Shown: positions 36,015 to 48,261 of the stretch, one piece after another
How positions within the stretch are numbered: the first letter of the stretch is position 1
Layout: each line of letters starts with the position of its first letter
DNA from: Smittia aterrima
Lineage: Eukaryota > Arthropoda > Insecta > Diptera > Chironomidae
Length of the DNA: 64,000 nt
Direction: 5' to 3'
NCBI GenBank assembly: GCA_033063855.1
Contig: CP093831.1
Span: 7,006,001 to 7,070,000 of the forward strand
Program-made: the position numbers and the translations under genes
The notes under the pieces: model-generated
Databases searched by the model: none
Told to the model about the DNA's origin: nothing
What the model saw: the letters and a program-made list of their open reading frames with translations, nothing else

Positions 36015-39000
36015 CTGTGGAGATTTCAGACAAATAATTAAGAGACTCAATGTTTCGGTCATTTCGTTTAGCAGTTTCACTCGACTCTTTTGTTCTCAAC
36101 CATTTTAATAAATTCTTGCGAAACAATAACGAAAAAAAAAATTATCTTCAACGGAAGGAGGAAAATCTCATGAGATTGTCTAAATAATTAAATGAAATTT
36201 GGAGCACGTTATGTAGATTGGAAGTAGTTTTATGTCGGTGAACGTAGAATGTGAAAGTGATAAATTTCTGACTCCAATTTAATTATCGTTAAGGAAGTGT
36301 TTCTCCTCCGCTTGCTTGCTATTTCCACCCTCGCATACTTTCGTCAGTTTTCTGTCTGGAAAATTCTGTTTGTTGAACAAACATTTATCTTGAGGGAAGA
36401 AGTATAATTTTACTGAAACTTTTATTTCTAGCAGATTCGAGTTAAGGGAATTCGTCGCCGTAATTTCTTGATTTCTGGAGGTTTCAGCAAAAGTAAACTT
36501 CCTTTTTAGACACAGGCGACTCTCGTTTTTCTTGGCAAGCTTTTCATATTCTTTTTTTAACTCTCGATTATCACAGCACAATAACTCTTCACTTAGCCGC
36601 TTCCGTCGTTCTTCCTCAGTCGTTCAAACACCAGATATCAGGATGCACATATGTCACAATCCTCTCAGTTTTTCCTCGAAGTGCATTCATGTAGAATTGT
36701 CCGATTAGCCAATGAAATCATAAAAATAGGAAAAGTTAGCAAAGTATTCCTACGAAAATATGTCACAAAATTATGAGGAGACAGAAATAAACTCTGGAAA
36801 ATGTGTGGCGTGCCGAGAATGTGGCGGCTGGGATTTTATCTGTTTGAAACCTTTTATGTCGTCTGCTCGCACTGAAATGCACAATAACAAAAGTTTTTCG
36901 GTTTCATATTCAACCGAAAAAAGTGTGCGATAATAAATGGGGAAGAGCTCGCAAACTATAAAAGCGGAAACTGTTTTTTTTTGCATCTCGCTCTCTTTTT
37001 GTCGATTGAAAAAAGAGTGAAAAATATTCAAAAGAATAAATAATGATGGATCGAGTAGATTTATTCAGCAGCTATCACTTGGGGCGATGAGTAAATGAGA
37101 AATAATTCCTCACTCGACGAAGGGGAAAAGCCACAACGAGTGATGTGGAAAAACTTTAATTTCCGCTTTCATGATTAATCGGCGATAAATATTCGGATGA
37201 AAGTTTCATAAATCAGTTTCGAACTCTAAAAATCACTTTTCAGATTTATTATGTCACTTAATTTCATTATTGTGTCCATCATCTGAAGTCACTGCACGAC
37301 AAACGAAGAGAATGCAAATTTAAATACGAAAGCACCACTTGACTGCAATAGCAATTGAACTCGGAAAACATTTTCCACTCATCAGCAAATAGCTGAGTTG
37401 GCTTTAAAGCGAAACACATGGTATCTCAATGATCGTGTTCTACATAATTCCATTGAAACAGTCAGTAAATCAATACGGCGAAATAACACAATATTTTCTG
37501 TAGCTCAATGCTATAAATTTACGGAATGCTCGACCAGAATTTTCCAAAATCGTTGCAAGAAGAATGCAAATTCACTGGATTTTGTGTTTTGAGGTTTATC
37601 TTCCCCTTCTCCTTGAGTTCTTGTCTGATGAACTTGGATGGAGCTTTCCTTTCCATTTGCCAAAGCTCTCATTCCTTATCTTCGATAGTAATTTGGTTAC
37701 AATTATTGTTTATTTCGAATGCTGATTGCTGGCACAAAGCAAGCATGATGGAGACAATCGAGAGTTTGATGGTAAATTGAGCAATTTGAATTGTAAGTTA
37801 AATGAAGTCATCGTGATGAGAAAGCCAAAAGTGTTTTAGGAAATTCCCTGAAGCATTTCAGTTTACAAACGTTTTTGTTTCAACTTCTATCCTTGCCAAC
37901 TACTTTGGCTGGTTAAAGATAATCTCGAAGGGTAAAAATATTTTTAGTTTGTATTTGAACTTTACTCAAAAAAATAAAGAAGTTTCAGTTGAAATTTATT
38001 TATCTTGTTTTTTCTAAAGAGAAAAGCTTTTCATTCGATCTTTAGTTCCAAAGTTTCTTGTTACAGTTTTAATCGCGCAATTAGAAACGAAAAGTTTGGT
38101 TTAATAAACAGCTCCAAGTTGTTGCAAACTCAACGCCAAAACGAAGATAGCGATTATCAAATAAATCTCCACTCAAATAACTTTCTAGGAGAGTTAATGA
38201 AGCGTCGAAAACTTTTTTTTATTCCATGGAGAACGAGTGAAAATGCTAAACTTTACCACTCGTTTCACTTCGTTTCCGACTAGTCCGTTGCACTTACTTT
38301 GGAGAATAACTGCGAATATGACAATATGAGACAATAAGGTAAAAGCATTTTTATCCATTTTTGTAGTGAAAACTTTTTTCTTGCTTTACACCGAGGGAAA
38401 ATATTTCCTCTTTATCATGTGACAATATTTTTTACGCCGAACTTTTTATTCAAAACTTTTTTGATGCATTATTTCATGCACTTAACACTTCTTCGCAGAA
38501 AGTCTTTTCTGCGATTCACATTTTCTATTTTGTTCAATCTTCTTTTCAATTATTTTTCCACGGTTCGTTATTCACAGTTTAAAATCGCTGATGCAATTTG
38601 TTCATAAATTATTTCACCGATTGATTTGAAAAATATTTATTCCGTGATAGATATGTAAGCAATGCATCCTTTTATTTACGAGGACAGAATGAAACTGACA
38701 AAACTTCCTCGTTTCAGAAGATGCGGACGAAATCAAAACGAAAAGTTGATAATGCTTCTCTCATCGAGCAATCATCGCAATGATGAATTCATAGAAAACA
38801 TTGCATCTGGAACAGATCAGAAAGAAGAAAACTGCCGCGCTCAACGAATTTCCTTTCATTGTTCTCCTTTCTATTTTGTTATCACTCTCCATTGTTTTCA
38901 TCAAAGCTCATCAACAGTGGGAAAACGTTTGGAAAATGAAATGAAAAGCGTTTCATCGTTTTCACTCAACAGCCGGCATTGCTTTCTATTGGCTGAAAGG

Positions 39001-41315
39001 ATTACAATGTTCCGCGCATTCGAAAACGTTGCGCGAATTGAAAATTTCTTAAATTGTATATTAAGATATTACTTATTGACCTCTGATTTTTTCAGAAGAA
39101 ATCCTAAGTAAGTTTAACTTTAAATTAAATGTCAATTTTCAGATTTTTCTATAAACATTTCACATTTTATCATATTCTTGACGGGAAGGCTCTCAAAATC
39201 GTAAAGATGCCAAAAGAGTCACCTCGAAGTTTCCCAACTTTTCGCTATTTGTATTCAAAAATGTTATTTTGTATGAAAAATTATTATAGAAAGCTTTTAA
39301 AACTTTTATTTTTCAAATTTCGTTTAGAATGGGAAAAGTTTTATTATGCTACAAATGTATTTTATCAGGAGAGGAAAGAATGAAATTACACGATGGAGAG
39401 AGAGTTGCACAGAGACGTGTTAAAAAATTACAATGAATCTATTGACAAATATGTTAAGTTTTCAATTTTTCACTCAACAAAGCAGAAGCAGCAGCTAAAG
39501 CTTTGAAGATGTTTCGGTGGAGATTGGAAAAGTTTTTCCAATTGGAAAACAGGGACTCGAAAGTTTGTCTTTCTTTCTAAAACGTCTGCGATGATGTGAC
39601 GAGAGTTCACATTGTAGAAATTGTATTTCAAAATCGTTGTGATTCCCTTGAGTCACGAAGTCAGCCTACAACAGATGTTAATGCAGTGCACTCGCCCCAA
39701 CGGAGCTAAATTTTGCACGTCGCTATGATTTATTGACGTCGAATTGAACAGAAGCTGGGACGTGTGGAAAGTGTAAATTAAATTCCCGTGGAGGCCTCGA
39801 TTTGTTGTTGATCGTTTGAAGTTTTGATAACCCTGAAGCATTCCGTTCTCCTTAAACTTGAAATATATTTTATGCCATGTGTGTTTGAAGTTTGAGACGA
39901 AACGCGTCCAAAGCAAACGAACATGTATTTGCCTATTGCCTTGAAATATTTCAATTATTCATAAACGAGTTCACTTTAAATCGGTGTCGACTCGAATCCT
40001 GGTAAACGAGGCAATTTATTAGTTCACGCTCAACAGAGCCGGCAGTTGTTTTCTCCGAATCAATTAAAAGTTATAAATTTTGAAGTGTCATCGATTAAGG
40101 ATCGGCGGGTTAGTGACGAATAAATTATTGTTGAGCAAGCATTTTGAAGTCAAACAATCAATCGGGATATTGCTCTCGATTTCATTTCGCTTATTCAGAT
40201 GCAAATTTAACGTCAGCTCGATGTTAGCCTTCGACAGTAGTGAAGTGATTTATCAATTCGGATTGTATCTGTTAGTCAACAAATCTTCAAACTCGCTGAT
40301 GTATCAACAAATATCTAAATGTTTTATTGTTCTGTTAAAATTCATCGCGAAAGGGAACATCTCTCGAGTGGAGTTCAAACAGTCGATTTGAAATCAATAA
40401 CCAAAGCATTATCGTAAAAAACAACAACACTGCTTGGCACTAGACAGCGAGCACGGGAAAGTGAAACGCTACGTGAAAACATTTAACAAAATATTTTACT
40501 GCGATATTCACTTGGAGTGTGATTGCATGCACAGATTCAAAATAAAATGTTTTAAAATATTTTCGGAACATCTCATCGAGTCGCAATAAATTAAAAACTC
40601 TTTTGATTCTTCAGTAGACAAAAAAATATTAATGAGGTAATGACTATTCCAGACGATAATCATGACAGAATGATCTTTTCAACAAACTTTCACATTCATC
40701 AACAACTCAGTCGTCGTTACCGCGTTATAAAGAATTGAATTAAACACGGAAAAGAGGAAAAACGTAAATTGAATCAAGCGTCAAGAACTCTTTCCTTGCG
40801 ATGTTCCATTAATTATCGCTCGCCTTAGGAGCAAAATTAATCAATCATAATAAAGCGTTAATTATTTGTTACAAGGGCAGAAGAAGAAAGGAACGAATGA
40901 ATATCTTCTAATGGATGTTTCGCAAAAGGAGAACATTTGTTGTGTTTTAAACATTTTCCAACCCAACATCCACTCTCTTAAATTCAATGACTCTGCATAA
41001 AGCGACGTTCTAAGTTTCAGTTTCTTCATGCGCTCAGATGATGAGTGCTAAGTAGATTAAATTAATGAAATGTTAAGTTTTAACCATGATTAATGAAATA
41101 TTTCGCTGTTTCATTATGAAAATCTGCATGATTGCTTTTCGTAACGAAATGACGAAAGCCCGATTAAGTAGAACTTCACTTGTCATTATTTTGCAGCTTC
41201 AACTGATAACAAAATCACTCTCAATGAAAACAAGTCTAGAGCAAAAAATAAGTCTCAGCCGATCTCAGTCGAAAAACAATCGTGAAGCTTAGTGGAGAAA
41301 AAGAAATCGCGAAAA
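36015..41315. other. Gene-poor stretch, probable DIP upstream intron
   Basis: About 5.3 kb of AT-rich sequence upstream of the first visible DIP exon. Many short frames occur, the longest being 149 codons at 38662-39111 (+), without motifs, splice context or family resemblance. No gene is supported. Confidence 0.35.
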
Positions 41316-42723
41316 ATGGTTGAGAAGGGAATTAGGGATACTCCCAGAGAAAGAAAAAGCAGAAAGTGTTGCTGTGTGTTATTAGCATTGCTTGTAGTGA
41401 CAGTTGGACTTGGTGGAGTTGCCTTTTTCTATCGCAATGAGATCATGAACAAATTTTCAAATATTCACAGTAAGTGAAAGTCGTAAAATAAGTGTGAACT
41501 TGTGAACTTGACCTCGCACGCTAACTTCCCTAAATCAATCAAATAATTTAGGAAACTTAATTACTTTACAAAAATAAATCACAGACAAGTCAACAAAATG
41601 AAGTTATCTTGTAAAATACTTGAAAAAAGGCGAGGTCAAGTCGATTGATTAAAACACTTCAGAATTTGATTAAGATGAACTTGAAGACACTTTGTGGAAG
41701 CTTCGATCAAATTATAATTAAATTGACACTTTTTTCTTAGAAAATTAATTAGAAACACATATTTTCTATCACAGAATAAAATATTTTTCTTATCACAGGA
41801 AATTTTTATTTCTGCTTGACTCACGAATCCCACAACGGGAAAGAATGAGAGCAAAGAAGTTCTGTGAAGAAGAAACAATATTTCATTTTAATTACGCTTT
41901 AAAGCTCATTATGAGCATTCTCACATATGCTCCACGACACAAATGTATTTACTTTCTCGCGGAGGAATCATGCTCGGTTTGTAAGCCGCATGAGAATGAA
42001 AAAGTGGCGTAATTAGACGGAGAATAATTGTTTTGCGGCAATTTTTTGTTCACAGAAAACAAGGCACAGAAAAAAATTGAGTTTATTTTCATTTGAAAAA
42101 TAATTTCTAGACAAACCTGATGACTCAGAGAACTCATGGAGTGACGAAACTGAAACAACTGAAACTCGCTTCAATTATGAAACGAGCTCAATAAAAACTC
42201 AGGAGGAATATGAATATGATTACTCGACAACATTCTGGCCACAACCTAATGAGGATTATGTTAGATCGACCTCGTCAGAACCAGGTTCATATTATTTTAT
42301 AAATTTTAAACGAATCAAAATTTATTTTTATCAATTTGAAGATTTTGTCTCTGAAGATGACTTCACAACAATCTCTCTTGATGATGTCGAAGAAGAGACA
42401 ACAAGAAATAATTTCCCAATTAAATCTACTGAAAACTGTATGAATTGATTTATTTAAATTCTTACAACGAGTTAGATGGAAAGTCATTTTATTTTAGCTG
42501 GAAACAGTTCGGAAGAAGACGACAACTTAAATAAAAATGAAACTTCACTTTATGAAGCTTCTGGAAACTCATCAGGTAAATTTTATTTGTTTTAAAACTT
42601 GTTGAGTTACATATAAATATTTGTGTTCTAAATTGAATTGAAGGATACAAGATTTCATCGACCAGAAAGAGTCTCTTAAGTGACGACGAAGATTATGATG
42701 GGAGTGGAAATGACCAATATTGA
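41316..42723 (+). CDS. Five-exon acidic single-pass membrane protein
   Basis: Exons 41316-41469, 42111-42284, 42342-42437, 42498-42575 and 42644-42723 join in frame to 193 residues. The N-terminus is basic (MVEKGIRDTPRERKSRK), followed by a cysteine-initiated hydrophobic segment (CCCVLLALLVVTVGLGGVAFFY, about residues 18-39), which predicts a type II membrane protein with the C-terminus outside. The outer part is rich in Asp, Glu, Ser and Thr, with tyrosines in acidic settings (EEYEYDYS, DEDYDG) that fit tyrosine sulfation, a Ser-Gly dipeptide in an acidic setting (DGSG) that fits glycosaminoglycan attachment, and Asn-X-Ser/Thr sites. No named family is recognised. It lies upstream of the visible DIP exons on the opposite strand, perhaps within a DIP intron. 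Confidence 0.65.
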
Positions 42724-43517
42724 AAAAAGCTCATCAAGAAATAACATTTTATCCTCAAATGTAAATGTTTGAATCGAAATATAAAGTTTTCATTTGTTTC
42801 GCGACAGAATTTCCCTCTTTTCTTTCGTAGACGTTGAAATTAGAATGCGGAAGCAGCTGGTGTCAGCAATAAATTAAAGAAATCTATACGCGCAATCAAA
42901 ATTGTTTGTTTCCTTTTCTGTTTCTAATCCTTTGTCTCGCAATCGGAATTGTTATTGCTGTGTGAACAAAGCCTTGTCATTTAATGGTTGTAAACAGGCG
43001 TGTACAAACATTTCGTGTCGGCTTTGAGGCCTCAGAATTTCCTGCTGAATTCTCGAAGCTTAACAATTTTGAACACGTTTAGTGCAATTAATTAGCGAAA
43101 AGCATGAAACGAGTTTTAAAATTTTCACGTTACGGAAAATATGAAATAAAGCTGTTAATTCAATTATATTTTCCACAGCATTTTTATTGTGAGAGGCTCA
43201 AAAGAATGTTGAGAGCCATGAAAATAAATGAAATAAAATATTTTCGCACTTGGACTGAATTTATAAAATATTGAAACGAATTCCCTTGAGTTTGCTAATA
43301 TTAATTTTGGGAATGCTTCGAAGCGATAATCCTTTCAGCTCGCATCATCTTTTCGAGCAAAAACGTCCACAAAATTGAAATTTCGTCGACCCTTCTTTCG
43401 ACTGATTAATTATGCTTGTCCGAGATTCATTTTCCGAGATTTTTTTGTGTCGATAAGACAACTCTTCGTCGCAGCTCTTAAGTCCTTGTTTATTTTGTTG
43501 ACAAAAAAGAATAAAAC
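42724..43517. other. Intergenic, no supported gene
   Basis: About 0.8 kb between the small membrane-protein gene and repeat A. Nothing coding or structured was recognised. Confidence 0.35.
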
Positions 43518-43897
43518 TTAAAACAATTTGGAATCGAGTCACGAATCTCTTGCGGCAACAAAACAACTTGAAAATATCAATTTATCGTTCGAGAGTGAAG
43601 TTCGGCGCCTGTTTGCCAGTCACACTTTCAGATTTTTCGTCTGCCAGCAACGAGAGTTGGTTTAACTTCGATATCGTTTTCAATTAAGTTGACACGACGT
43701 TTCATTATTGTCAAATTTAATTTTGCATCGCTTCATGTTTTGCGTTTGGAGTTTTCATCAAATTTGCACGGCTCGACTGCATTCTTTATGACGACACAAT
43801 TGAAAATCAAATGTTGACACTCTTGTCGTGTTTTCAAGTTTGTTTCGAGCTCGGTCATCGATTGAGTGAGTCATCAACATAATGATGCTGAATGTTT
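43518..43897 (+). repeat. Inverted repeat A, copy 1
   Basis: This 380 bp segment matches the reverse complement of 50453-50832 over its whole length without indels, with three substitutions found by eye. It carries no transposon features that could be recognised: no terminal inverted repeat, no transposase, no poly(A). The homology ends sharply on both sides. In the frame that is open in copy 2, this copy has a TGG to TGA nonsense change. Confidence 0.9.
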
Positions 43898-44021
43898 TTT
43901 GGTTTAGTCGATTTGCGGTAGAAAACTCTGAAAACTCGTGAAAGTTCAAATAACAAAACGAAAATTCTTGACAAAAAAAAAGTTTATTCACAAAAAAAAA
44001 ACAGAAATTATAAAATTTTGT

Positions 44022-45524
44022 TCACAAGTTACGGAAGTCGTCCAAGAAATGCCATTTTTCAATATCCTTATCGTAGTCTACGTTTCGATAGAAATTTGTT
44101 ATAATATTTGAATTTAAATCAGTGCCGACCAAGTTGATTGTCCTCAGATTTTTCCATTTGCACTGCTTAACGATGTCAAAGAATACTTGCAGAGGTTTGA
44201 GACCGCCATGTATTTCGATGTGTCTCTCGTTGTTGGCTCGAGTGACTGCTTTCACAACATTCTCATTCACAGCTAGTAAATGCATCTCATCGATTGAAAA
44301 CCTTTCGATTTTGGGGTTTTCTTTGAAGAAAGTTACGAAACTCTCAACTGTTCCCACTTCTTTCATGTGAAATTTCTTCAAGAGAGGGAAAGTCAACTTT
44401 AATTTTTGACGTGTGAGAGGAAAACGATGAATGGACAAGCTTGAAAGCATTTTTAAGTTTCTAGCTATGAATTTCAATAAATCCTCACTCGCTAAGCCGA
44501 CTGTAAGAGCTTCCAAGTTTGGAAAGAAGCTCAAAAAAGCTTCAACACAGTGATCGTTTCTTATTTTTTCAAAAAGAACAATCTCTTTGATACTGGACGA
44601 TGGATCCAGATGAGGATAGGATTGTCCTTTTGGCAATGTTCTCGCTTCGATGGCAAATTTTCTGAGTTTTGGAAGTTGACTAACAATCAACTTAATTAGT
44701 GCGAAAGATAAATTCATTCGAATTTCAAGTTCTTCGATATCCTTTGCATGTTGGAGCAAGATAGTTTCAAAATTATCTTCCGCTGCTCGGCTTAAAACCT
44801 CGTCATTGTCACATTGGAATGAAAACGTTTTAAGATTAAAGCCTGGTCCTGTGAAGATCCAGTTTGATCGGAAAACATTTTCGAATGAAATAGCAGCAGC
44901 GTCGATCTTCAAATGCTTTAATCCCTCTTGGTTAGACAGAAACTTTCTCATTTCCACTATGCAGCCGTTTGATGTCAACTCGATGTCTACAGAAGTCAAT
45001 CGTGACAATGAGAAGATTTCCAAAACTCGTAAATTAGTTTGACTGATTTTCAAACATCTTAAATTTTTCAGGTAGACAATCTCAAAATCGGTGGTCGCAG
45101 TGAAAGTACAATTTTTAAATACAACTCTTTCGAGGTTCCTTACCATGCAAAGCAACGACATCAAGCTATGCATTTGAAAATTACAGGAATCAAAATGTAG
45201 TGATTTTAAAGTCAATTTATGCTTCTCGACAACAGTGAAGATATTTTCATCACTTCCCGTAATCGAATCAATTTTAAGATTAGCAAATTTTCTTTCAATT
45301 AATAAAACTTTTGTCAACTCCTCGCTGAATTTTTCATCACGATCTTTTACCCATGAATGAGGAGCCTTAAACTTTAGAGCCACAGAAGCCATTGCGTATT
45401 TAGAATCCGCGATTGTTTGATTCCAATGCAAGTTAACAAGCATTGAGTTCAACAAAGTTTGAGAATCTAAACGTCTAAAAATTTCAACCAACACTTCCTC
45501 CGGCAAACTTTCAATTGTCTTCAT
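44022..45524 (-). CDS. F-box and leucine-rich-repeat protein, intronless
   Basis: A single exon encodes 500 residues. Residues about 3-45 form an F-box (IESLPEEVLVEIFRRLDSQTLLNSMLVNLHWN), which binds SKP1 in SCF ubiquitin ligases. The rest is a chain of irregular leucine-rich units (for example LKSLHFDSCNF, LRCLKISQTNLRVLE, LRKFAIEARTLP, LRTINLVGTDL), likely the substrate-binding surface. Such F-box/LRR genes are abundant and fast-evolving in nematoceran flies; no orthologue can be named. It lies between repeat A copy 1 and repeat B copy 1, with its start 213 bp from the latter. No intron was needed to keep the frame. Confidence 0.85.
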   Translation of the reverse strand: MKTIESLPEEVLVEIFRRLDSQTLLNSMLVNLHWNQTIADSKYAMASVALKFKAPHSWVKDRDEKFSEELTKVLLIERKFANLKIDSITGSDENIFTVVEKHKLTLKSLHFDSCNFQMHSLMSLLCMVRNLERVVFKNCTFTATTDFEIVYLKNLRCLKISQTNLRVLEIFSLSRLTSVDIELTSNGCIVEMRKFLSNQEGLKHLKIDAAAISFENVFRSNWIFTGPGFNLKTFSFQCDNDEVLSRAAEDNFETILLQHAKDIEELEIRMNLSFALIKLIVSQLPKLRKFAIEARTLPKGQSYPHLDPSSSIKEIVLFEKIRNDHCVEAFLSFFPNLEALTVGLASEDLLKFIARNLKMLSSLSIHRFPLTRQKLKLTFPLLKKFHMKEVGTVESFVTFFKENPKIERFSIDEMHLLAVNENVVKAVTRANNERHIEIHGGLKPLQVFFDIVKQCKWKNLRTINLVGTDLNSNIITNFYRNVDYDKDIEKWHFLDDFRNL

Positions 45525-45737
45525 TTTTGGAATAATTTTTACTTGCTTCTGATCTTATCGAACTTCAAATTTAAACTGTTGCTGAGATGATTTATTTTGA
45601 CCTATTTAAGCTAAAGCAGGTAAGTTGAAGTGAAAAGGGTTTATCAAATTTTGAGGGACGTTCCTATAAGTACAAGACTTTTGCTGAGCTTTAGCTGAAT
45701 ATGTCTTGCCTGATGCATGAATATTTCATTTCAGCTA

Positions 45738-46156
45738 TAATCACGCCAACATAAAATCTCGTTGAATGGCACCTTTGCTCCCTTCACTCCTCGTAGATTT
45801 AACGATTCGCTGTTATTTCCTTGTGTTTTCAAACTCTTTCTCATCTCACACGAAACGAGAAACAAAACAGTAAATTAAACAACATAAAAAGTCTATAAAA
45901 GCGAAAGAGATATGCGACTTGCCTTCCGCTGCATGAAAAACTTATTTATTCACGCCCTAAAAGAATCACACGGATTTGTCTAATTTACGAGACTCGATGC
46001 CTTAAACATGCCACCAGAGGATCTTCGTCTTATCATCCGACTTCCCTTCTCACTCTTGCCATCGCTGCATGCAAGACTTTCCATAAATTTGCCTGATTTA
46101 GTGGCTTCTTCATTAATACCTGGTAGTTTTCTCAACAAGTTTTATGTGAGAATTCC
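45738..46156 (+). repeat. Inverted repeat B, copy 1
   Basis: This 419 bp segment matches the reverse complement of 58846-59264 end to end without indels; only one substitution was seen by eye. It lies between the 5' end of the F-box gene and the 3' end of DRC4, both transcribed leftwards, so it may hold the F-box gene's promoter. It includes a 50-codon open frame from 46008, shared by both copies until the homology ends. Confidence 0.9.
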
Positions 46157-46315
46157 GTCGCTGCGACGAGACAGAGAGACGAAGAAACGTTTCAGGAATT
46201 TTCTGTTCTTATAAGAGGGAAGACGGAAATTTCTTGCTAAAAAAAATCTTTATTTCCAACGGTTTCTCAGTCAAACATTTGATATCTCAGCACTTTACCA
46301 CTCGAGGAAGAAAAG

Positions 46316-48261
46316 TTATCGTTTTACACGTGAAGTTGATGGAATCTTTCTCGGCTGATTCATTGGAAGTGCTGGTCCAAGCTCTTCTATCGGAATTCCG
46401 TATTTTATCAATTTGGCTTTGAACACTTCAAGCATGTCATCATGAGCTTTCGATAGACGCGCCAATTCGTATCGCAAGTCTCCAATCTTCTCGTTTTTCT
46501 GCGCTAAAAGCTTTTCGATTCTCGTACTCATCGCAGTCGGCTCAATGTTTGAGATTTTAAGGACCTCGCCCAGCAGCGACTCGCGCTGTTCTGTTTCCTT
46601 TTCAAGGAAGCTCAACTTCCGTTCGAGAAGAGCACTCTTCAGGCCTGAAAATTTTTTGTATACAATACGAAAAGTTGGTAATGAGATGAGACTCACTGGA
46701 CTTTTGTTGAACATCGAGGATTGCATCCTCAAACTTCTGCTTCAACTCATCTCGCTCTTCCGTTATCTTGTCACAATGCAGAATTTTCGCGTCGAGCTCA
46801 AACTTTATATTTTCATGTTGTTTACGTAGCGAATCGTATCGTTTCTGAAGTTTTTGCGTTGCAAGTTTGTCTTTCTGGTAATTGTCGAGCTTCCGACGCA
46901 GTTCGATGGTTTCAGCATGAGTGTCTTTGACGGGCTCGGTGATGCTGCGGGTTTGAGCTGAAACGAAATTTTAATAAGCTTGAGGCGACAAAGTTGTCGA
47001 GAAATAATTTCACCTGAATTGGCATCAGCCATTTGTTTTTCATTCCGCTCCGTTTGCCGTCTCATCTCCTCCATCTGCTCCTTGATGCTTGAAATCAGAG
47101 CCAGGTTGTTGAGCGTTATGTCATTATAATACATTCTCATCTCGCCGAAAGCTTTCTCGTGACAATCAATCAACTGTCGTATCTGATGATTCTTTCTCCC
47201 TTCGACCTCACTCATTTCCATTCGATGGCGAATTTCTGAGTTTTCGACGTACTCTTGCAAGCGACGCTCGTGTAAATCTGACATCTCTTTGATTTCACTT
47301 TGAAACTTTTCCCGTTCTATGCTGAGAATCTCGCTATGTTTCATTTTGATTTGTTGGATTTGAAGCTCGTTGAATTCATCTTTCTCGCGGCACATTTTTC
47401 TGAACTCGCGAATATCATTAAACAGCTCTCGCTCTTGTAACGCGTGATCTTCTTGAGATAGCTTCAACTGCGTCATCATCTCAGCTCTCATCTCACCCAA
47501 TTTGGCTTGGTTCTCATACTGAAGATGTTTCATCTGTTGCATGACATTCTTTGTGTCAAGATCAGCGAGCTCTTGAGCAACTTCAACTTCTCGCTCTTTG
47601 TTTCGTATCGTTCCTTGAGAATCTTCATATTGCTTTCGAGTGATTTCCCAGAAAGTTCGGAGCTTGTCACGCTCAATTTGGAAAAAGTTCCGTTCTTCAC
47701 GTTCACGTTCGAGTTCATTTCGGAGCTTTATGCAAAATGCTTCGAGCTGCTCTCGGCTCATTCCCGCCGTGTCGACTCCGTCGATGACAGCTGAATGAAA
47801 TGGATACAGAAAAGTTATTAATTTTTTGGTTCTCTTTCGTTCTTTAAACTTTTTTCCTTCTCGTTTGCCAGAGATAACTTAAAACATGACATCGACTTTT
47901 ATCTTCTAAATACTTTATCATGAAACAAATGACCATAAGCGAACAATCTATGTCGAGTTAATCTTTGATTGTTCCGCAATTGAATTTCCCGAAGCATAAA
48001 AAGAATGAAAAGTTTTTGGCCACAGAAAAAAAAGTTTAAAAATCCGAGAAATAAATTTCCACGGTTCATTGGATGTTAATGCGGAGAGGCGATTTAACTG
48101 AATTCATTTTATGCTCTCGCCAGAGAATTTCTCGTTCACTGAAGCATCTTGAATAATCGCCCCGAAAGTAAAGTTGATGAAGAAGCTTAAACATTCCCAA
48201 ACCAATTTTAAATGTCATAAAAAAAATTATACTCACAGCTTCCTCCCTTCTTCTTTGGCCC
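46316..48261 (-). CDS. Drc4: Dynein regulatory complex subunit 4 (DRC4/GAS8)
   Basis: Exons on the minus strand (48261-48237, 47790-47014, 46957-46697, 46644-46316) code for 463 residues plus an initiator; human GAS8 has 478. DRC4 is a coiled-coil scaffold of the nexin-dynein regulatory complex, which ties outer-doublet microtubules in motile cilia and flagella. Family landmarks: GPKKKGG, VIDGVDTAGMSREQLE, EREERNFFQIERDKLRTFWEITR, YYNDITLNNLALISSIKEQMEEMR, ALLERKLSFLEKE and DLRYELARLSKAHDDMLEVF. The first exon seen is only 25 nt and starts on a whole codon after an acceptor, so the ATG must be the last codon of an upstream exon that was not fixed. A possible ATG/GTAACA is at 48937-48935, but weak. 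The stop is 160 bp from repeat B. Confidence 0.92.

Noticed and set aside
38662..39111. 149-codon plus-strand open frame
   Set aside because: No motif, signal peptide, splice context or family resemblance; composition is that of the surrounding AT-rich non-coding DNA. Chance is likely at this window size.
40080..40391. 103-codon plus-strand frame
   Set aside because: Hydrophobic residues are scattered, no start context or splice logic, no family resemblance.
46008..46214. Short frame beginning MPPEDLRLIIRLP, shared with the minus strand at 58994-58719
   Set aside because: The shared part is simply the duplicated repeat B; the two frames diverge where homology ends. No sign of a gene in either place.
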